Assembly: GCF_023973825.1 (NCBI RefSeq)
Contig: NC_090127.1
Span: 840,001 to 904,000, forward strand
DNA from: Plasmodium brasilianum
Lineage: Eukaryota; Apicomplexa; Aconoidasida; Haemosporida; Plasmodiidae
Direction of reading: 5' to 3'
DNA: 64,000 nt
Below the pieces are notes generated by a model that ran no database searches, was not told where the DNA came from, and saw nothing but the letters and a program-made list of their open reading frames with translations. Made by a program: the position numbers and the translations under genes. Shown one piece after another: positions 33,903-44,365 of this stretch (position 1 is the first letter of the stretch; every line of letters begins with the position of its first letter).

Positions 33903-34520
33903 ATGGATAAGACCTGGAGATGTAATTCTTGCCTAGTTGTAAATGCTGAAAATGCAGAGGAATGTGCATGTTGTATGGAAAAAAGGACTGATGATACAAT
34001 AAAGCAAATGAACGGCTCTAGTGTAACAACAAATGGTAACGTGAACAACGATAGCGATTACGATTGTAACAATGTAAGCGATAATGAAAAAAATAAAAAA
34101 AAAGAAAATGAAGAAGATTCATCAATAAATACAGATACACTTGTTCAAGGGAATGATACCAATGCAACTGAAACTACCAAAAATAATGACAGTAATAATG
34201 ATGAAAATAAAGAAATGTTTGATGGTGGGGGATTTATACCGTCTGTTAAACAATCATATGACAAACAACTAGCTAACAAAAGTGTTTTTTTATCGGGTAT
34301 TACTAATAATAAAACTATTCCAGTTAGTAGCAAAAATAATGATGAAAATAATAATATCAAAGAGAACAAAAATTCACAGAATTCTTCAGGAGAAAAAACA
34401 AAAAAAGGAGCAACAAGAAGTAAAGACAGAAAAAAAATTGATAAGAAGGAAAGACCTCCATCCACAAGAATACAACCAATTAGAAAATGTACTCAAAAAA
34501 AAATTTGCTACAAAACTTAG
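33903..34520 (+). CDS. RanBP2-type zinc-finger protein
   Basis: A 205-residue protein from ATG 33903. I reject the in-frame GTG seven codons earlier because nuclear genes start at ATG. The N-terminus is a clear RanBP2/NZF zinc finger: WRCNSCLVVNAENAEECACC, with W-x-C-x2-C-x10-C-x2-C. Such fingers bind ubiquitin, RNA or Ran depending on family. The rest is Asn/Lys/Asp-rich, with one better-conserved-looking block GGGFIPSVKQSYDKQ (about 107-121) and a basic C-terminus. No FG repeats are seen, so a nucleoporin role is only one option; small RNA-binding ZRANB2-like proteins are another. A run of nine A residues near the end (34494-34502) sits just before the stop, and the next frame stays open for about 30 more codons, so the exact C-terminus should be treated with care. 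Confidence 0.8.
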   Translation: MDKTWRCNSCLVVNAENAEECACCMEKRTDDTIKQMNGSSVTTNGNVNNDSDYDCNNVSDNEKNKKKENEEDSSINTDTLVQGNDTNATETTKNNDSNNDENKEMFDGGGFIPSVKQSYDKQLANKSVFLSGITNNKTIPVSSKNNDENNNIKENKNSQNSSGEKTKKGATRSKDRKKIDKKERPPSTRIQPIRKCTQKKICYKT

Positions 34521-34579
34521 TCCGCAAAAGATAGCATCAACAGAAAAAATGAGATATGAAAAAAAAAAATAAAAATAGA

Positions 34580-34670
34580 AAAAAGTAAAAAAAATAAATA
34601 TAAATAAAAATAAATAAATATAAATAAATAAATATAAATAAATAAATATAAATAAATAAATAAATAAAAA
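34580..34670. repeat. (AAAT)n/(ATAA)n microsatellite
   Basis: Tandem aaat/aaataaatat units just downstream of the zinc-finger gene's stop codon; probably within its 3' UTR. Confidence 0.85.
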
Positions 34671-34794
34671 GTTATACCACTTTAGGAAATGTACACCCGT
34701 TAATTTTAAATTCATTTTTTTACAATTTCACTTGCATTTATTTATGCGTACGATTATGAATCACAGTTATTCCTTCGTACTTTCATTTTTCTAT

Positions 34795-34990
34795 CGATCC
34801 TTCCGTCCATTTATTTCTTCTATATTTCTATATTTCCATATTTCGTTGTTTCCATATTTCTGTATTTCGTTATTTCAGTATTTATTTATTTCCATATTTC
34901 GTTGTTTTATATTTATGTATTCGTTGTTTCCATATTTCTTTGTTTCTATGTTTCCATGTTTATTTATTTCTATGTTTATTTCTCGCGTTC
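34795..34990. repeat. Imperfect T-rich tandem repeat
   Basis: Loose repetition of tttccatatttcgttg-like units. It creates a low-complexity Phe/Ser/Ile open frame on the plus strand that lacks normal Plasmodium coding composition. Confidence 0.7.
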
Positions 34991-35806
34991 TTTCCTTTTT
35001 TTTTTTTTTTTTCGCTTCATTCCTTTTTATGTAATTAACAAGAAATACCTTTATACAATTTTTTAATATTAATTGTTTTTAATTACATTTATGAATACCT
35101 TTTCATATACACGTTTAAACGAGCACGTGTAAGCCTATCTTACGTAAACACACGTAAATCCCATACATAAATAAATAATACATGCATACACATACATATA
35201 TGTATGATTATATGTGTGTTTGTCTGTATGCGTCGGTATGTGTCTTGTGTACAACATATATAATATAGTGTAACTGGTAAAAAAATATACTAAAAATGAA
35301 ATTAGTTTATTTTGCCTTTTTTTATTTGTAATAGAGAATTTATATTGCTCCTTTATATGATAACACCTCTTTTTTTTTTTTTTTTTTTTTAATACCAACT
35401 AATGTACGTGTATATATTCTGTTTCCGAAAAAATTAAAATGTTGAATTTTTTTTTTTTTTTTTACAAATATTTGTTTGTTTCCATTTGTGATGAAAAAAA
35501 CAAATAAATGGAAAAATAAATAAAAGAAAGAATAAAAGAATAAATGAATGAAAGAATGAAAAGATAAAACAAATACTACAACAATCCAGAAGACAATATA
35601 TGATATAATTAAATGTTATCTTGTTTAAACATTCAATTTTTAAGTACTGTAGAATGGTTATTTCTAGTTTACTTTATGTTAGTGTTCTTGGTAATAAAAG
35701 TAATAAATAAATAGAGAGTTCACACTATAGCACTTTTATTCTGTCTGTTCGCTTCTTTTATGTTTCTCCTATATTGCTGCCTATATGTTTCTGTTTTTGC
35801 CGCTGC

Positions 35807-36079
35807 TTATACATTTGTATTTTCATCATAGTCTGAACTTTTGGTTGTGGGTTTTTTGTCATGATATATACTTCGAATAATTTTAAAATCAACTTCTCTT
35901 GGCACTTCGATCGGTTTAAAGGTATCGATAAAGAAATTCAAAACGTAGTAGTTACTCCCCATATATGTTACAAATGTTGGTAACATGAAGAGACCAAGAA
36001 CATAAATTATTTTCGCTCTTTTACCTTTTATGTTATTCATATTTGGCTTATGAAAGCCACTATAAAAGAAACCCATCAT
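35807..36079 (-). CDS. Small single-pass membrane protein, unknown function
   Basis: A 90-residue protein starting MMGFFYSGFHKPNMNN, with a basic patch (KGKRAK, about 19-24), a hydrophobic helix (about 25-55, including IIYVLGLFMLPTFVTYMG) and a polar tail with PREVDFKIIRSIYHDKK. Composition (balanced, with Pro, Gly, Tyr) and synteny support a real gene, though I do not recognise the family. The short size, N-terminal basic patch and single helix would suit a mitochondrial inner-membrane or other organelle subunit; that is speculation. It is convergent with the zinc-finger gene. The frame stays open for 28 more codons after the TAA stop. Confidence 0.72.
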   Translation of the reverse strand: MMGFFYSGFHKPNMNNIKGKRAKIIYVLGLFMLPTFVTYMGSNYYVLNFFIDTFKPIEVPREVDFKIIRSIYHDKKPTTKSSDYDENTNV

Positions 36080-37224
36080 ACATTCAAAAAAAAAAAAAAA
36101 AAGGAATAAGAGGAAAAGGAAAAAAATAAAGGTTACTAAAAAATTGTTCCTTAAATATGAATTTATAGATGGTGATAGTTTCGTAAATTACTTCGCAGTA
36201 CGGGGTGGAATAGCGTAAAATTATACTTTTAATTTAAAAATGCTTTTTCTGTGTACGGGTACATGGGCATACACAGACATATATATATATATAATTATTT
36301 ATTCGTACGTACGTGTATATATTTTGACCCTTTCTGCAAGTTGTTACATCATTTGTGAAAAGCATTTTCTCCTTTTATCGCCTTCCATTCGTGCACAATT
36401 ATTACGAGAGTAACATGAATTTTACTCCCTTTTATTGAAATACGAACATGGAATATGAGCATACATGTTACGTACATACATACATATATGAATACATATA
36501 TATTCCTATATCGATACAACAAATGTAAAATAGCGTTCATCTAATAAGTTATTTATGCCTCCTGCATTTAACTAGCTCCTTTTTTTCCTTCCGGGTTTAC
36601 AAACTTTTCATTTTTTAATATAATTTTTAGCTCTCAGTTTTTATCTGACAATTTTTAGCATTCACTTCTTAGTTCCCGATTTTTAATTCAAAACATTTTT
36701 TTTTTTTTTTTAGCCACCTTTCTTTTTATGTGTATTTTCAGCTTTGTTCATAATTTTTTTTTTTTTTTTTTTTTTTTTTATAAGTACATATTCCTCTATT
36801 TTTTTGTTGCCTTTTTGATAGACAAACCAACGTTTTTTATTTCAGTTTATTTTTCACAAACGATATTCGTTAATTTGTAGCTGGTAAATATATTACACCG
36901 ATCTTTTGTGATAAGCTATTCCGAAAAAAGTAAAAAAAAATAAAATAAAAATAAAAAATAAATTGAACATTCAAACGTGAACACATAGCACATATTGCAT
37001 ACTACGTACTACTTATACGTACACATAAGCCATTGTCTGCTTCCTTCAAAAATGATGGAGGAGAAAGATAACAGAAGTACAACGCATTAAGGGAAATTGG
37101 AATACTACAAGTTCGACAATTCACTAGTAACCTTAAAAAAAGAAAAACAATAAAAAAAGTAAAAAAGAAATGATAAAAAGGTAAAAAACAGTTGATAAAA
37201 AGGTAAAAAATAGTTGAAAAAAAA
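36080..37224. other. Divergent intergenic region upstream of the SUMO-like-domain gene
   Basis: Shared promoter spacer between the small membrane protein (-) and the SUMO-like-domain gene (+). Contains two long poly(T) tracts (about 36698-36711 and 36758-36779) and a short upstream ORF at 37052-37090. A reverse-strand frame at 36349-36540 begins in TATG repeats and is not called. Confidence 0.65.
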
Positions 37225-40140
37225 ATGGAAAAAAAAACGAAAAACGAAGAAGTGAACAATTTAATTAAACTTATTATGTCGGAACTTGAAAGTTCAAAAG
37301 CATATATTGAGAGGAAAGGAATAAATGGAATATACGATGCGAATGAGGAAAGGATACCCTCCAAAAGTTATAGTGAAATTTTATCCTGTATTAACGAGAA
37401 ATTACACTTTTATCAAAACCTGAGTGGTTATGTGGATAAGAGGAATGAATGTGATGAAAAGGAAGGGAACGAAAATAAGAGGGACGATAATGATAGGGAC
37501 GATGATGATAGGGACGATGATGATAGGGACGATGATGATAGGGACGATGATGATGATAAAACATCGAAAAGGGAAGGAGAAAACTTTTTTGGTGAATACG
37601 AAAAAAAAAAATGCGATTTATATAAATTAAAAAAGAAAGAGATTGCAGGATACACAACGGAAGGACATGCAATAATTATAAACAATGAAAAATTTTCCAA
37701 ACTTTTTATGAATTATGATGTGTCTAAGGAGCTGAAAAGAAGTAACAAAGATGACAATTATAACTCCTTGAATTATTATGACAAGCATAAAGAGCTTATG
37801 AATGGAAAAGAGGAAAAAACTGGAAATATTGAAAATGGTTATTTAAGTGAAATATCGTGTTCAAGTTCAAGTGTTATATCACTAAACAGTTTTATAAAAA
37901 GTCAAAAAACACAAAGAATAAATAAAAATAGAGAAACATATGTGAAACATAAATATCATGACAATGCATTTGTCAGCCATAAGTTATATTCTTGCAGTGA
38001 CTGTTCCTCAAGTACTTTTAGCTGGTATGATAAACAGTATGATGATTTATTCTACTATACAAATTTACTAAAGGAGGACAAGCACTTGAAAAAAGGAAAG
38101 TCCAAATTTAGGTATTTAAAAAAAAAAAAAAAAAAAAAAAGGGAAATGGGAAAGGGAATGGAAGTGGAAGTAGAAAATGAAACGGAAAAGGAAACTGCAA
38201 ATGAAGCGGAAAAGGAAACTGCAAATGAAGCGGAAAAGGAAACTACAAATGAAGCGGAGAAGGAAACCTCTAATGAAGCGGAGAAGGAAACTGCAAATGA
38301 AGCGGAAAAGGAAACTACAAATGAAGCGGAAAAGGAAACTACAAATGAAGCGGAGAAGGAAACCTCTAATGAAGCGGACGAGAACTTGCAAACATGTGCG
38401 GAGAGGATCCAGTCCCCCTTTTACAGTTATATCTATTTTAAGTACAAAGAAAAGGGAAAAGAAGAATTATACCCTGTTTTTATAAACACTGTAAATGGGA
38501 AAAAAAAAATATGCAATTTGAAGAAAATTAATAAATATAGTCAAAAGCATCATCCTAATGAGCAGGGAGATATAAATAAATACGAACTAGATAGTAGTTT
38601 ATTTAGTTATAAAAACTGTAAGCATCTGTCATCCGTTAAGAGTGAATGTATTAGAAGCAAACATTTCAAAAATAATCAAACTGTTGACGCCTTGAAAAGA
38701 AGGCATTTTGACTTGGATGAAGTAACCTAGTAAGAGCCCCAAAGCATCGAATATGCTAACATATGTATATGTGCACATATAGACAAAAAGCGATGGGTGT
38801 GCATATTGTATTAATGTAACGTTAACGTGAAAGAACATTTAAATAGGAAAAATAAAGCACATCTTCAAAACATCAATAATGAAGAAAGCAAAAATTAAGT
38901 TGTATTTGATTCATTATAGTATAATAATTTTTACGAATTTTCTCTTTTCAGTTCCATAGACAAAATTATTCATCAGTTGGAAAATTTATCAAACCCGGAT
39001 AATCGAAATAAGAAGACAATAAATTACAGTGATCATTTTGCTAATTTTGTTAAGAAAAATAAAGAATACCTTAAAAGAGAAAAGTATCTAAAACGTCAAA
39101 TTTTTCTATTTAGCATAAGTTATTACCTATAACGCTTGCATGTATATATATATATATATTCCCCTATATGCATATATCATCTGTACAGTTTTTGTATATC
39201 CTTTTTTAATATGCAGCAATTTTTCATTTAAAAAACTGTGTGATACGGAGAAAATAAAGTAACAAAGCAAAAAAAAAAAAAATTTTGAGCACTTAAGCAG
39301 TACAACTTGGAATTATCATGATTTTTATATGTAACTCCCCTTTTGCTATAGGTTAAAAGTAAAAATAATTGGAACGGATGGAAAAATAATAAAAAATAAA
39401 AGCCTTGATAATGTTCTTATAAATAAGGTATCATTTACACATTTATCAGCTCATAATACAATTTTGAACATCTACGATATATTATGCATATATGTATTCG
39501 TTACTCATACTAATTCTATTGTATTACATTTACTGCTTTGAATTTCCCATGGTAAATTTTTTTTTTTTTTTTTTTTACCATTTTATTCATGCATAGAATA
39601 AAACCTTTGGGGATTTAGCGAATCGATTAGGTCATTCTTTTAACATTCCGAAAGACAAAATAGAAAAAATTAAAATGTTCTTTGATGGGGAATTATGTGA
39701 TAAAAATCTTACATTTGGTAAAGCTTCATATAATAAATTGTAAATATGTTCATAATACAAATTTATTATTTATGAATTTCTTTTCATTTCTTTTTTTTTT
39801 TCGTATTTTTCTTACCTTTCCTTATAATAGATAATGAAGAACTGGGATTAGAGGATGGGTATCAAATAGATGTGAAGTTCCCCTTAACGGATGTAACAAT
39901 TTTTCTTTTGCTTCAATCTATTTTTTTTTTCTTTTTTTTTATATATTTATGCTGACCATCTTGTATATGTTATTTCTTTGTACACATATTTTTGCTGTCA
40001 ACAGAGTAAATTTTATTTGTGCATACTACATACTATTGTTTTTCATCCCTTCCTAGGAAATTACGTGTAACGAGAAAGACTCAAGTTGTAGTGACGATTC
40101 GTACGTACTTTTTTTACCCGACTCATATGTTATTGATTAG
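37225..40140 (+). CDS. Protein with C-terminal SUMO-like (Rad60/NIP45-type) domain, six exons
   Basis: My spliced model is 37225-38729, 38952-39083, 39352-39427, 39597-39717, 39831-39892, 40057-40140, giving 659 residues. All introns are GT..AG and every phase fits. Exon 1 looks as if it ends in TAG (38728-38730), but that codon is split by a strong donor (TA|GTAAGA) and becomes Tyr. Exons 3-5 encode a ubiquitin fold of the Rad60 SUMO-like-domain type: LKVKIIGTDGKIIKN, then KTFGDLANRLG, IKMFFDGELC and ELGLEDGYQIDVKF, about residues 546-632. No C-terminal di-Gly is present, so it is not a conjugated modifier. By analogy with Rad60/Esc2/NIP45 it may act with SUMO enzymes in genome stability. 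Exon 1 is low-complexity, with DDDDR repeats (about 91-112) and EAEKET(A/T/S)N repeats (about 320-385). The last exon could be spliced further at TC|GTACGT. Confidence 0.82.
37485..37557 (+). repeat. 15-bp coding repeat (Asp-Asp-Asp-Arg-Asp type)
   Basis: The unit gatgatgatagggac recurs about four times in the first exon of the SUMO-like-domain gene, encoding an Asp/Arg tract. It also generates false ORFs in two other frames. Confidence 0.85.
38171..38382 (+). repeat. 24-bp coding repeat (EAEKET-x-N)
   Basis: About nine copies of a 24-bp unit coding Glu-Ala-Glu-Lys-Glu-Thr-(Ala/Thr/Ser)-Asn in exon 1 of the SUMO-like-domain gene. The minus-strand frame Arg-Phe-Ile-Cys-Ser-Phe-Leu is its shadow. 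Confidence 0.9.
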
Positions 40141-40382
40141 GTACTAAGAAGGAAAAGATTTTTTTCTGTTATGGGTAAAAAACGAATTTCTTAATTTTAA
40201 CCCTCTCCCACGTTCATGTTGTTCTTTTTTTTTTTATAAGTTGATCAAACATTGAGTTGTGCGCAAATTTTTGAAGGATAAAAATTAAAAAAATAAAATG
40301 AAGCATACAGAAAATAGCTCCACTCGTGATGAGCATTATCAGTATTTTTAAAAACTTATGTCAAGGGATTGTTTAGAAAAAG

Positions 40383-40414
<32 letters not shown>

Positions 40415-40887
40415 CATACATACACGCACATGTATAATTAACAAAAACATTGTATACCTTTTTTTATCATAAAATAATTACATATTCAAACATTTAAAAA
40501 AAAAAAAAATTAAGGAGAATTCAAAAGTAATAAGATAACCTAACCTGAACATATATTTTATATATAAGTATGGAACACTCAATATTTTTATGAGCATTAT
40601 ACTATAAACCCGCGTACACACATTCACACAAAAAAAAAAAAAAAAAAAAAAAGGTAAGGTATATGAAGTAGCACAAAATGTTACGATAAAATTTTGCGTA
40701 CATCAAATAGCTACCATGGCAATGATAATTATAGGAATAATAATAGTAATAACGATACGTAATTTTGCCTATATAAAAAATGAGTTGTATATTACATGTA
40801 CATATATACTTGTGGGCTTCTTACAAACTATTATGGATTACTTCTAACCCTTTTCTGGTTTTTCCAAATTCTTTGCACTTATTCTGT
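40141..40887. other. Convergent intergenic region
   Basis: AT-rich spacer between the SUMO-like-domain gene and the next minus-strand gene, with a (TA)n run (40388-40412) and poly(A) at 40630-40652. Nothing else seen. Confidence 0.75.
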
Positions 40888-41373
40888 TTAAAAATCATCC
40901 ACTGGCAAATTCTGCCAGTCCTGAAGTGATTTCTCGCTAAATGTACATCTCTTCGTAAATTTGGAAACTTTTAATATTCCAATAAATGCATATTTACAAT
41001 TTGTAATATTATGAACCTGCTCAGGAAATATGATATGATCATCTGGCGTAACTTCATTATATTTTATTTTGTATTTGTTATTATCTATTTCAATAATGGT
41101 ATATAATGTAGTTTGTTCTTTTAATAAATTGACTACTTTTTGCATAACTAATTTTGGGTCAAGATTAACATTATCTAAAACGAGTTTTATTATTTTCTTA
41201 TTGTTATCAATGCTTTTAAGTGTATTTAATTTTTCTAACTTTTTTTTATAACATATGTTAAAGCCTCTTAATGATACCATATGTTCTTTTTCGGAATCAG
41301 AATCATCGCTGGAAGGAAATACGTTAACATTATTCATATTGTTAACGGGATTATTTTCATAATTACCCCCCAT
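40888..41373 (-). CDS. Conserved-looking protein of unknown function
   Basis: A 161-residue protein from ATG 41373 (the TTG five codons upstream is not a credible nuclear start). An Asn/Ser-rich, acidic head (MGGNYENN to SSDDSDSEKE, about 1-30) precedes a non-repetitive region (about 34-161) of mixed hydrophobic and charged residues that looks like one compact alpha/beta domain: KKIIKLVLDNVNLDPKLVMQ, YTIIEIDNNKYKIKYN, KYAFIGILKVSKFT. It ends in WQNLPVDDF. No transmembrane helix, signal peptide or Cys motif is seen. The SDDSDSEKE stretch is a plausible casein kinase 2 site. I do not recognise the family. It is divergent from the RPS15 gene and convergent with the SUMO-like-domain gene. Confidence 0.75.
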   Translation of the reverse strand: MGGNYENNPVNNMNNVNVFPSSDDSDSEKEHMVSLRGFNICYKKKLEKLNTLKSIDNNKKIIKLVLDNVNLDPKLVMQKVVNLLKEQTTLYTIIEIDNNKYKIKYNEVTPDDHIIFPEQVHNITNCKYAFIGILKVSKFTKRCTFSEKSLQDWQNLPVDDF

Positions 41374-41982
41374 TTTTATTTTAAGCAAATTTTTTTATTT
41401 TTTATATAACAACAAAAAAAAAAAAATATAATAAAACAAAACAAAAATAAAGCTTTCAAGTGAAGTTCTACTTTTATAAACACAAAATGCCTCGTATATA
41501 CCTATATCTATACATATATACGTATATATATATATATATATATATATCGCTAGCACAAAACATATACACAGTTTCGAAAAAAAAAGGAAAAGTAAAACAC
41601 TACTAAAAAAAGCACATAATTATTTTAAAGGAAGAGTTACTATACTTTTCAGTTTTCCATCTTATTTTTATTTCTTACAATATTAAAGCTTATATTAATT
41701 TTCATTGACTCTTATATGTTTTAAAACTTTTAAGGTCTTAACAGGTACTTTTTTTTTATGTTCACTGAAGTAAAATTTGTTTAAAATGAAGAAACGAAAT
41801 GGAGTACATAATATAGGAAATTTAAAACATTTAATTGGAAATATTTGCAGGCTATGCATATGGTATATTTTTATTTGGGATACATACATTTTTATGGAAG
41901 ACTAAGTTTATTTTTTTTCATCTTTAAAATTATCCTTAATTTAATGCAACGGTTATTTATAAAGCCTTAAGATGCGTTTATT

Positions 41983-42018
<36 letters not shown>

Positions 42019-42132
42019 GTATAATATGTCGTACGTTATACATGCTATATTTTTGACAATACGAAAAAGATGTAAATTTTTTTTTTTTTTTTTTTAAACT
42101 TAAACGTTTCTTCGCTTTAAATTAAGCAAATA

Positions 42133-42166
<34 letters not shown>

Positions 42167-42446
42167 TAGAATGAAGATCGTATTCTTTTAATGAACACAA
42201 AATATTATTGGTGGACTTTTTGAAATAATAAAATATAAACTTCGAATATATATATTTAGCATATGTATATATATATTTAACAACAATGCGCATGTATATT
42301 TTTTACATTACTGCGAAAAAAAAAATTTGGTTGGGCTTTCATAAAAAGAGCTTAAAGTGTATTCCTAGAGGAGAGTGTATAAAATAAATATTATACTAAG
42401 CAAAATGTACTTAAAAATAATATAAATGTATATACGTATAATATAC

Positions 42447-42489
<43 letters not shown>

Positions 42490-42829
42490 CTGTTATATAT
42501 ATTTATATGTACATATATCTATATGTGCATATTTTTTTACTATTAATAATTTTTCATCTGTAAGCCTTTTCAATAAAGCACAAATTAAACATAAAAAAAA
42601 TTTCAGCAAAAATATTTGCAACGAACATATTTCTTATGACTTTACGTTTTTTATTTAAAATTTTTAAAACTCTATTTTAAATTTAAAATAGCTTTATAGT
42701 GTTTAAATAGTATGTACAGTTTATTTCTTATGTAAAATTTATTTAAAGAGAATAAAAAATAAGTAAGCAGGAAGCTATTTTACTTGAGCAATTTTGTTAA
42801 AGGCAACTTTTTTTTTTTCCTTAAATATC
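41374..42829. other. Divergent intergenic region upstream of RPS15
   Basis: Promoter spacer rich in (TA)n runs (41524-41548, 41989-42014, 42137-42163, 42465-42487). A short plus-strand ORF of 39 codons with a hydrophobic segment lies at 41786-41905 (see findings). Confidence 0.65.
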
Positions 42830-43699
42830 ATGGTAAAATTTTCGTAAATTCCAAATTTTGAAATGAGAGTTGTCATAATAAATGTTAACTGACGTTTACA
42901 TGTACGCGCGTATGTATATGTTTTAGTGTGCTTTTATGTACGAGTGTATGTAACCCCACCATCTGAAAAAGCTAAATAACCATGAAATAAAAAAATATAA
43001 ATTAAAAAAAAAAAACACTGTTGTTACTTTTATTTATTTATTAATTTTTTTTTTTTTTTTACAAAATTTATGTTGTATACATTTAAAATTGCGTTGTTTC
43101 TTTAAATTTTTTAAATGATACATAGAAAATGTAAAATGGCGCTATACATACATATGCGTACGTATTTACATACACATATATTTGCATGCATATACATGTT
43201 CTTATGTATTTGCAAAATCGCATGAACTCACTCACAGTCATATATGAACACCTTTTTCCTTTAGGAGGACCCAAATAAACCTAAGAAAAGAACGTTTCGT
43301 ACGTTTCATTACAGAGGTGTAGAATTAGATAAACTACTAGATTTAAATCAAGAAGAACTTATAAAACTTTTTAGAGCCAGGCAAAGAAGAAAATTCAAAA
43401 GAGGAATTAGTAAAAAAGCCAAATCTCTTTTAAAAAAATTAAAAAAAGCGAAAAAAGAATGTGAAGTAGGAGAAAAACCAAGACCTATACCAACACACTT
43501 AAGAAATATGACGATTATACCTGAAATGGTAGGTTCAGTTGTAGCTGTTCATAATGGAAAACAGTACACGAATGTTGAAATCAAACCGGAAATGATTGGA
43601 TACTATTTAGGTGAATTTTCAATTACGTATAAACATACGAGACATGGAAAGCCTGGTATTGGTGCTACTCATTCTTCTCGTTTTATTCCCTTGAAATGA
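42830..43699 (+). CDS. RPS15: 40S ribosomal protein S15 (uS19)
   Basis: Model: exon 1 is only the ATG (42830-42832), then an intron of 432 nt (donor GTAAAA, acceptor TTTAG) and exon 2 at 43265-43699. This gives 145 residues, the same length as the human protein. Exon 2 opens [20 protein letters not shown] and contains the uS19 signatures [42 protein letters not shown] and [18 protein letters not shown]. It is a component of the small-subunit head near the decoding site. No ATG exists in exon 2 before residue 80, so an upstream start exon is required; the ATG|GTAAAA at 42830 fits exactly, though another ATG could be used. Base composition of exon 2 contrasts strongly with the flanks. Confidence 0.93.
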
Positions 43700-44365
43700 A
43701 GTGCACAAGGATGTGCATGTATATATGTATGCATATATATACCATTTCGCACGCATTAATATATGTATATATTACATATATACACATTCAACCACGCTCC
43801 TATGGGTGATTGCATTTTATAAATATATCATTCAACGAGCATTTAAGGAGTGAGCAGTTATGAAAAAGAAACCTTGAAGTTGCGAGAAAATTTACGCGTA
43901 TAGACAACATGCATTTATTTATATAATATATAAAAATTGCATTTTATTTTTCACAAAGCTTCTTTTTTTTTTTTTTTTTTTTCTTTTTTTTTTTTATTAA
44001 TATAATTATATTTATAATTTTTAATATAATATTTTAATTATCATATTAATAAAGACTTGTTAACTTGAGTTTTAAAAGTATAAAAAATATGAAAAAGCAC
44101 AAGTGTTCAATACTTAAAATAAAAAAGTATTCTAAACTTCACTGCATATTAACATTAAAAAAAAAAAAAAACATAAGAATGAATTAAATTGCGAACTGCA
44201 GTTAATGATTATGCATAAGTAGTCATTGGGCACCCAGATATATGCCCGCCTGTGTTGATTGTACTCATATATGTACACACTTATATGCATATACATATAC
44301 GCGTAGAAAACTAGTGGGCCACAGCAAATGCAACCGGCACGTGTGCCAGCCAGCGTATTAAAAAA
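43700..44365. other. Convergent intergenic region with a GC-elevated, hairpin-forming stretch
   Basis: The first half is ordinary AT-rich sequence. The part from about 44190 to 44360 is clearly richer in G and C and can form short hairpins, for example gggca/tgccc (44228-44247) and the palindromic ggcacgtgtgcc (44336-44347). No reading frame of note. It may be 3' UTR or a structured RNA. Confidence 0.6.

Larger units (their letters stand above)
34521..35806. other. Convergent intergenic region with simple repeats
   Basis: Holds an (AAAT)n-type block (34580-34670) and imperfect T-rich repeats (tccatatttcgttgttt type, about 34795-34990), then poly(T) tracts. A plus-strand frame at 34732-35034 reads Phe/Ile/Ser repeats and is not called. 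The last 87 bases (35720-35806) form an in-frame extension behind the stop of the next minus-strand gene (see findings). Confidence 0.7.

Noticed and set aside
34732..35034. 100-codon plus-strand frame with Phe/Ile/Ser
   Set aside because: Follows an imperfect T-rich tandem repeat; no sensible composition.
36349..36540. 63-codon minus-strand ATG frame upstream of the small membrane protein
   Set aside because: The first half is TATG/CATA repeat reading; the second half (HVTLVIIVHEWKAIKGENAF) is mildly protein-like but has no splice link to the downstream gene.
38116..38485. Minus (Arg-Phe-Ile-Cys-Ser-Phe) and plus (Met-Lys-Arg-Lys-Arg-Lys) frames
   Set aside because: Alternative readings of the EAEKET repeat in the SUMO-like-domain gene.
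41374..41388. Five-codon N-terminal extension of the unknown minus-strand gene
   Set aside because: It would start at TTG; ATG 41373 is used instead.
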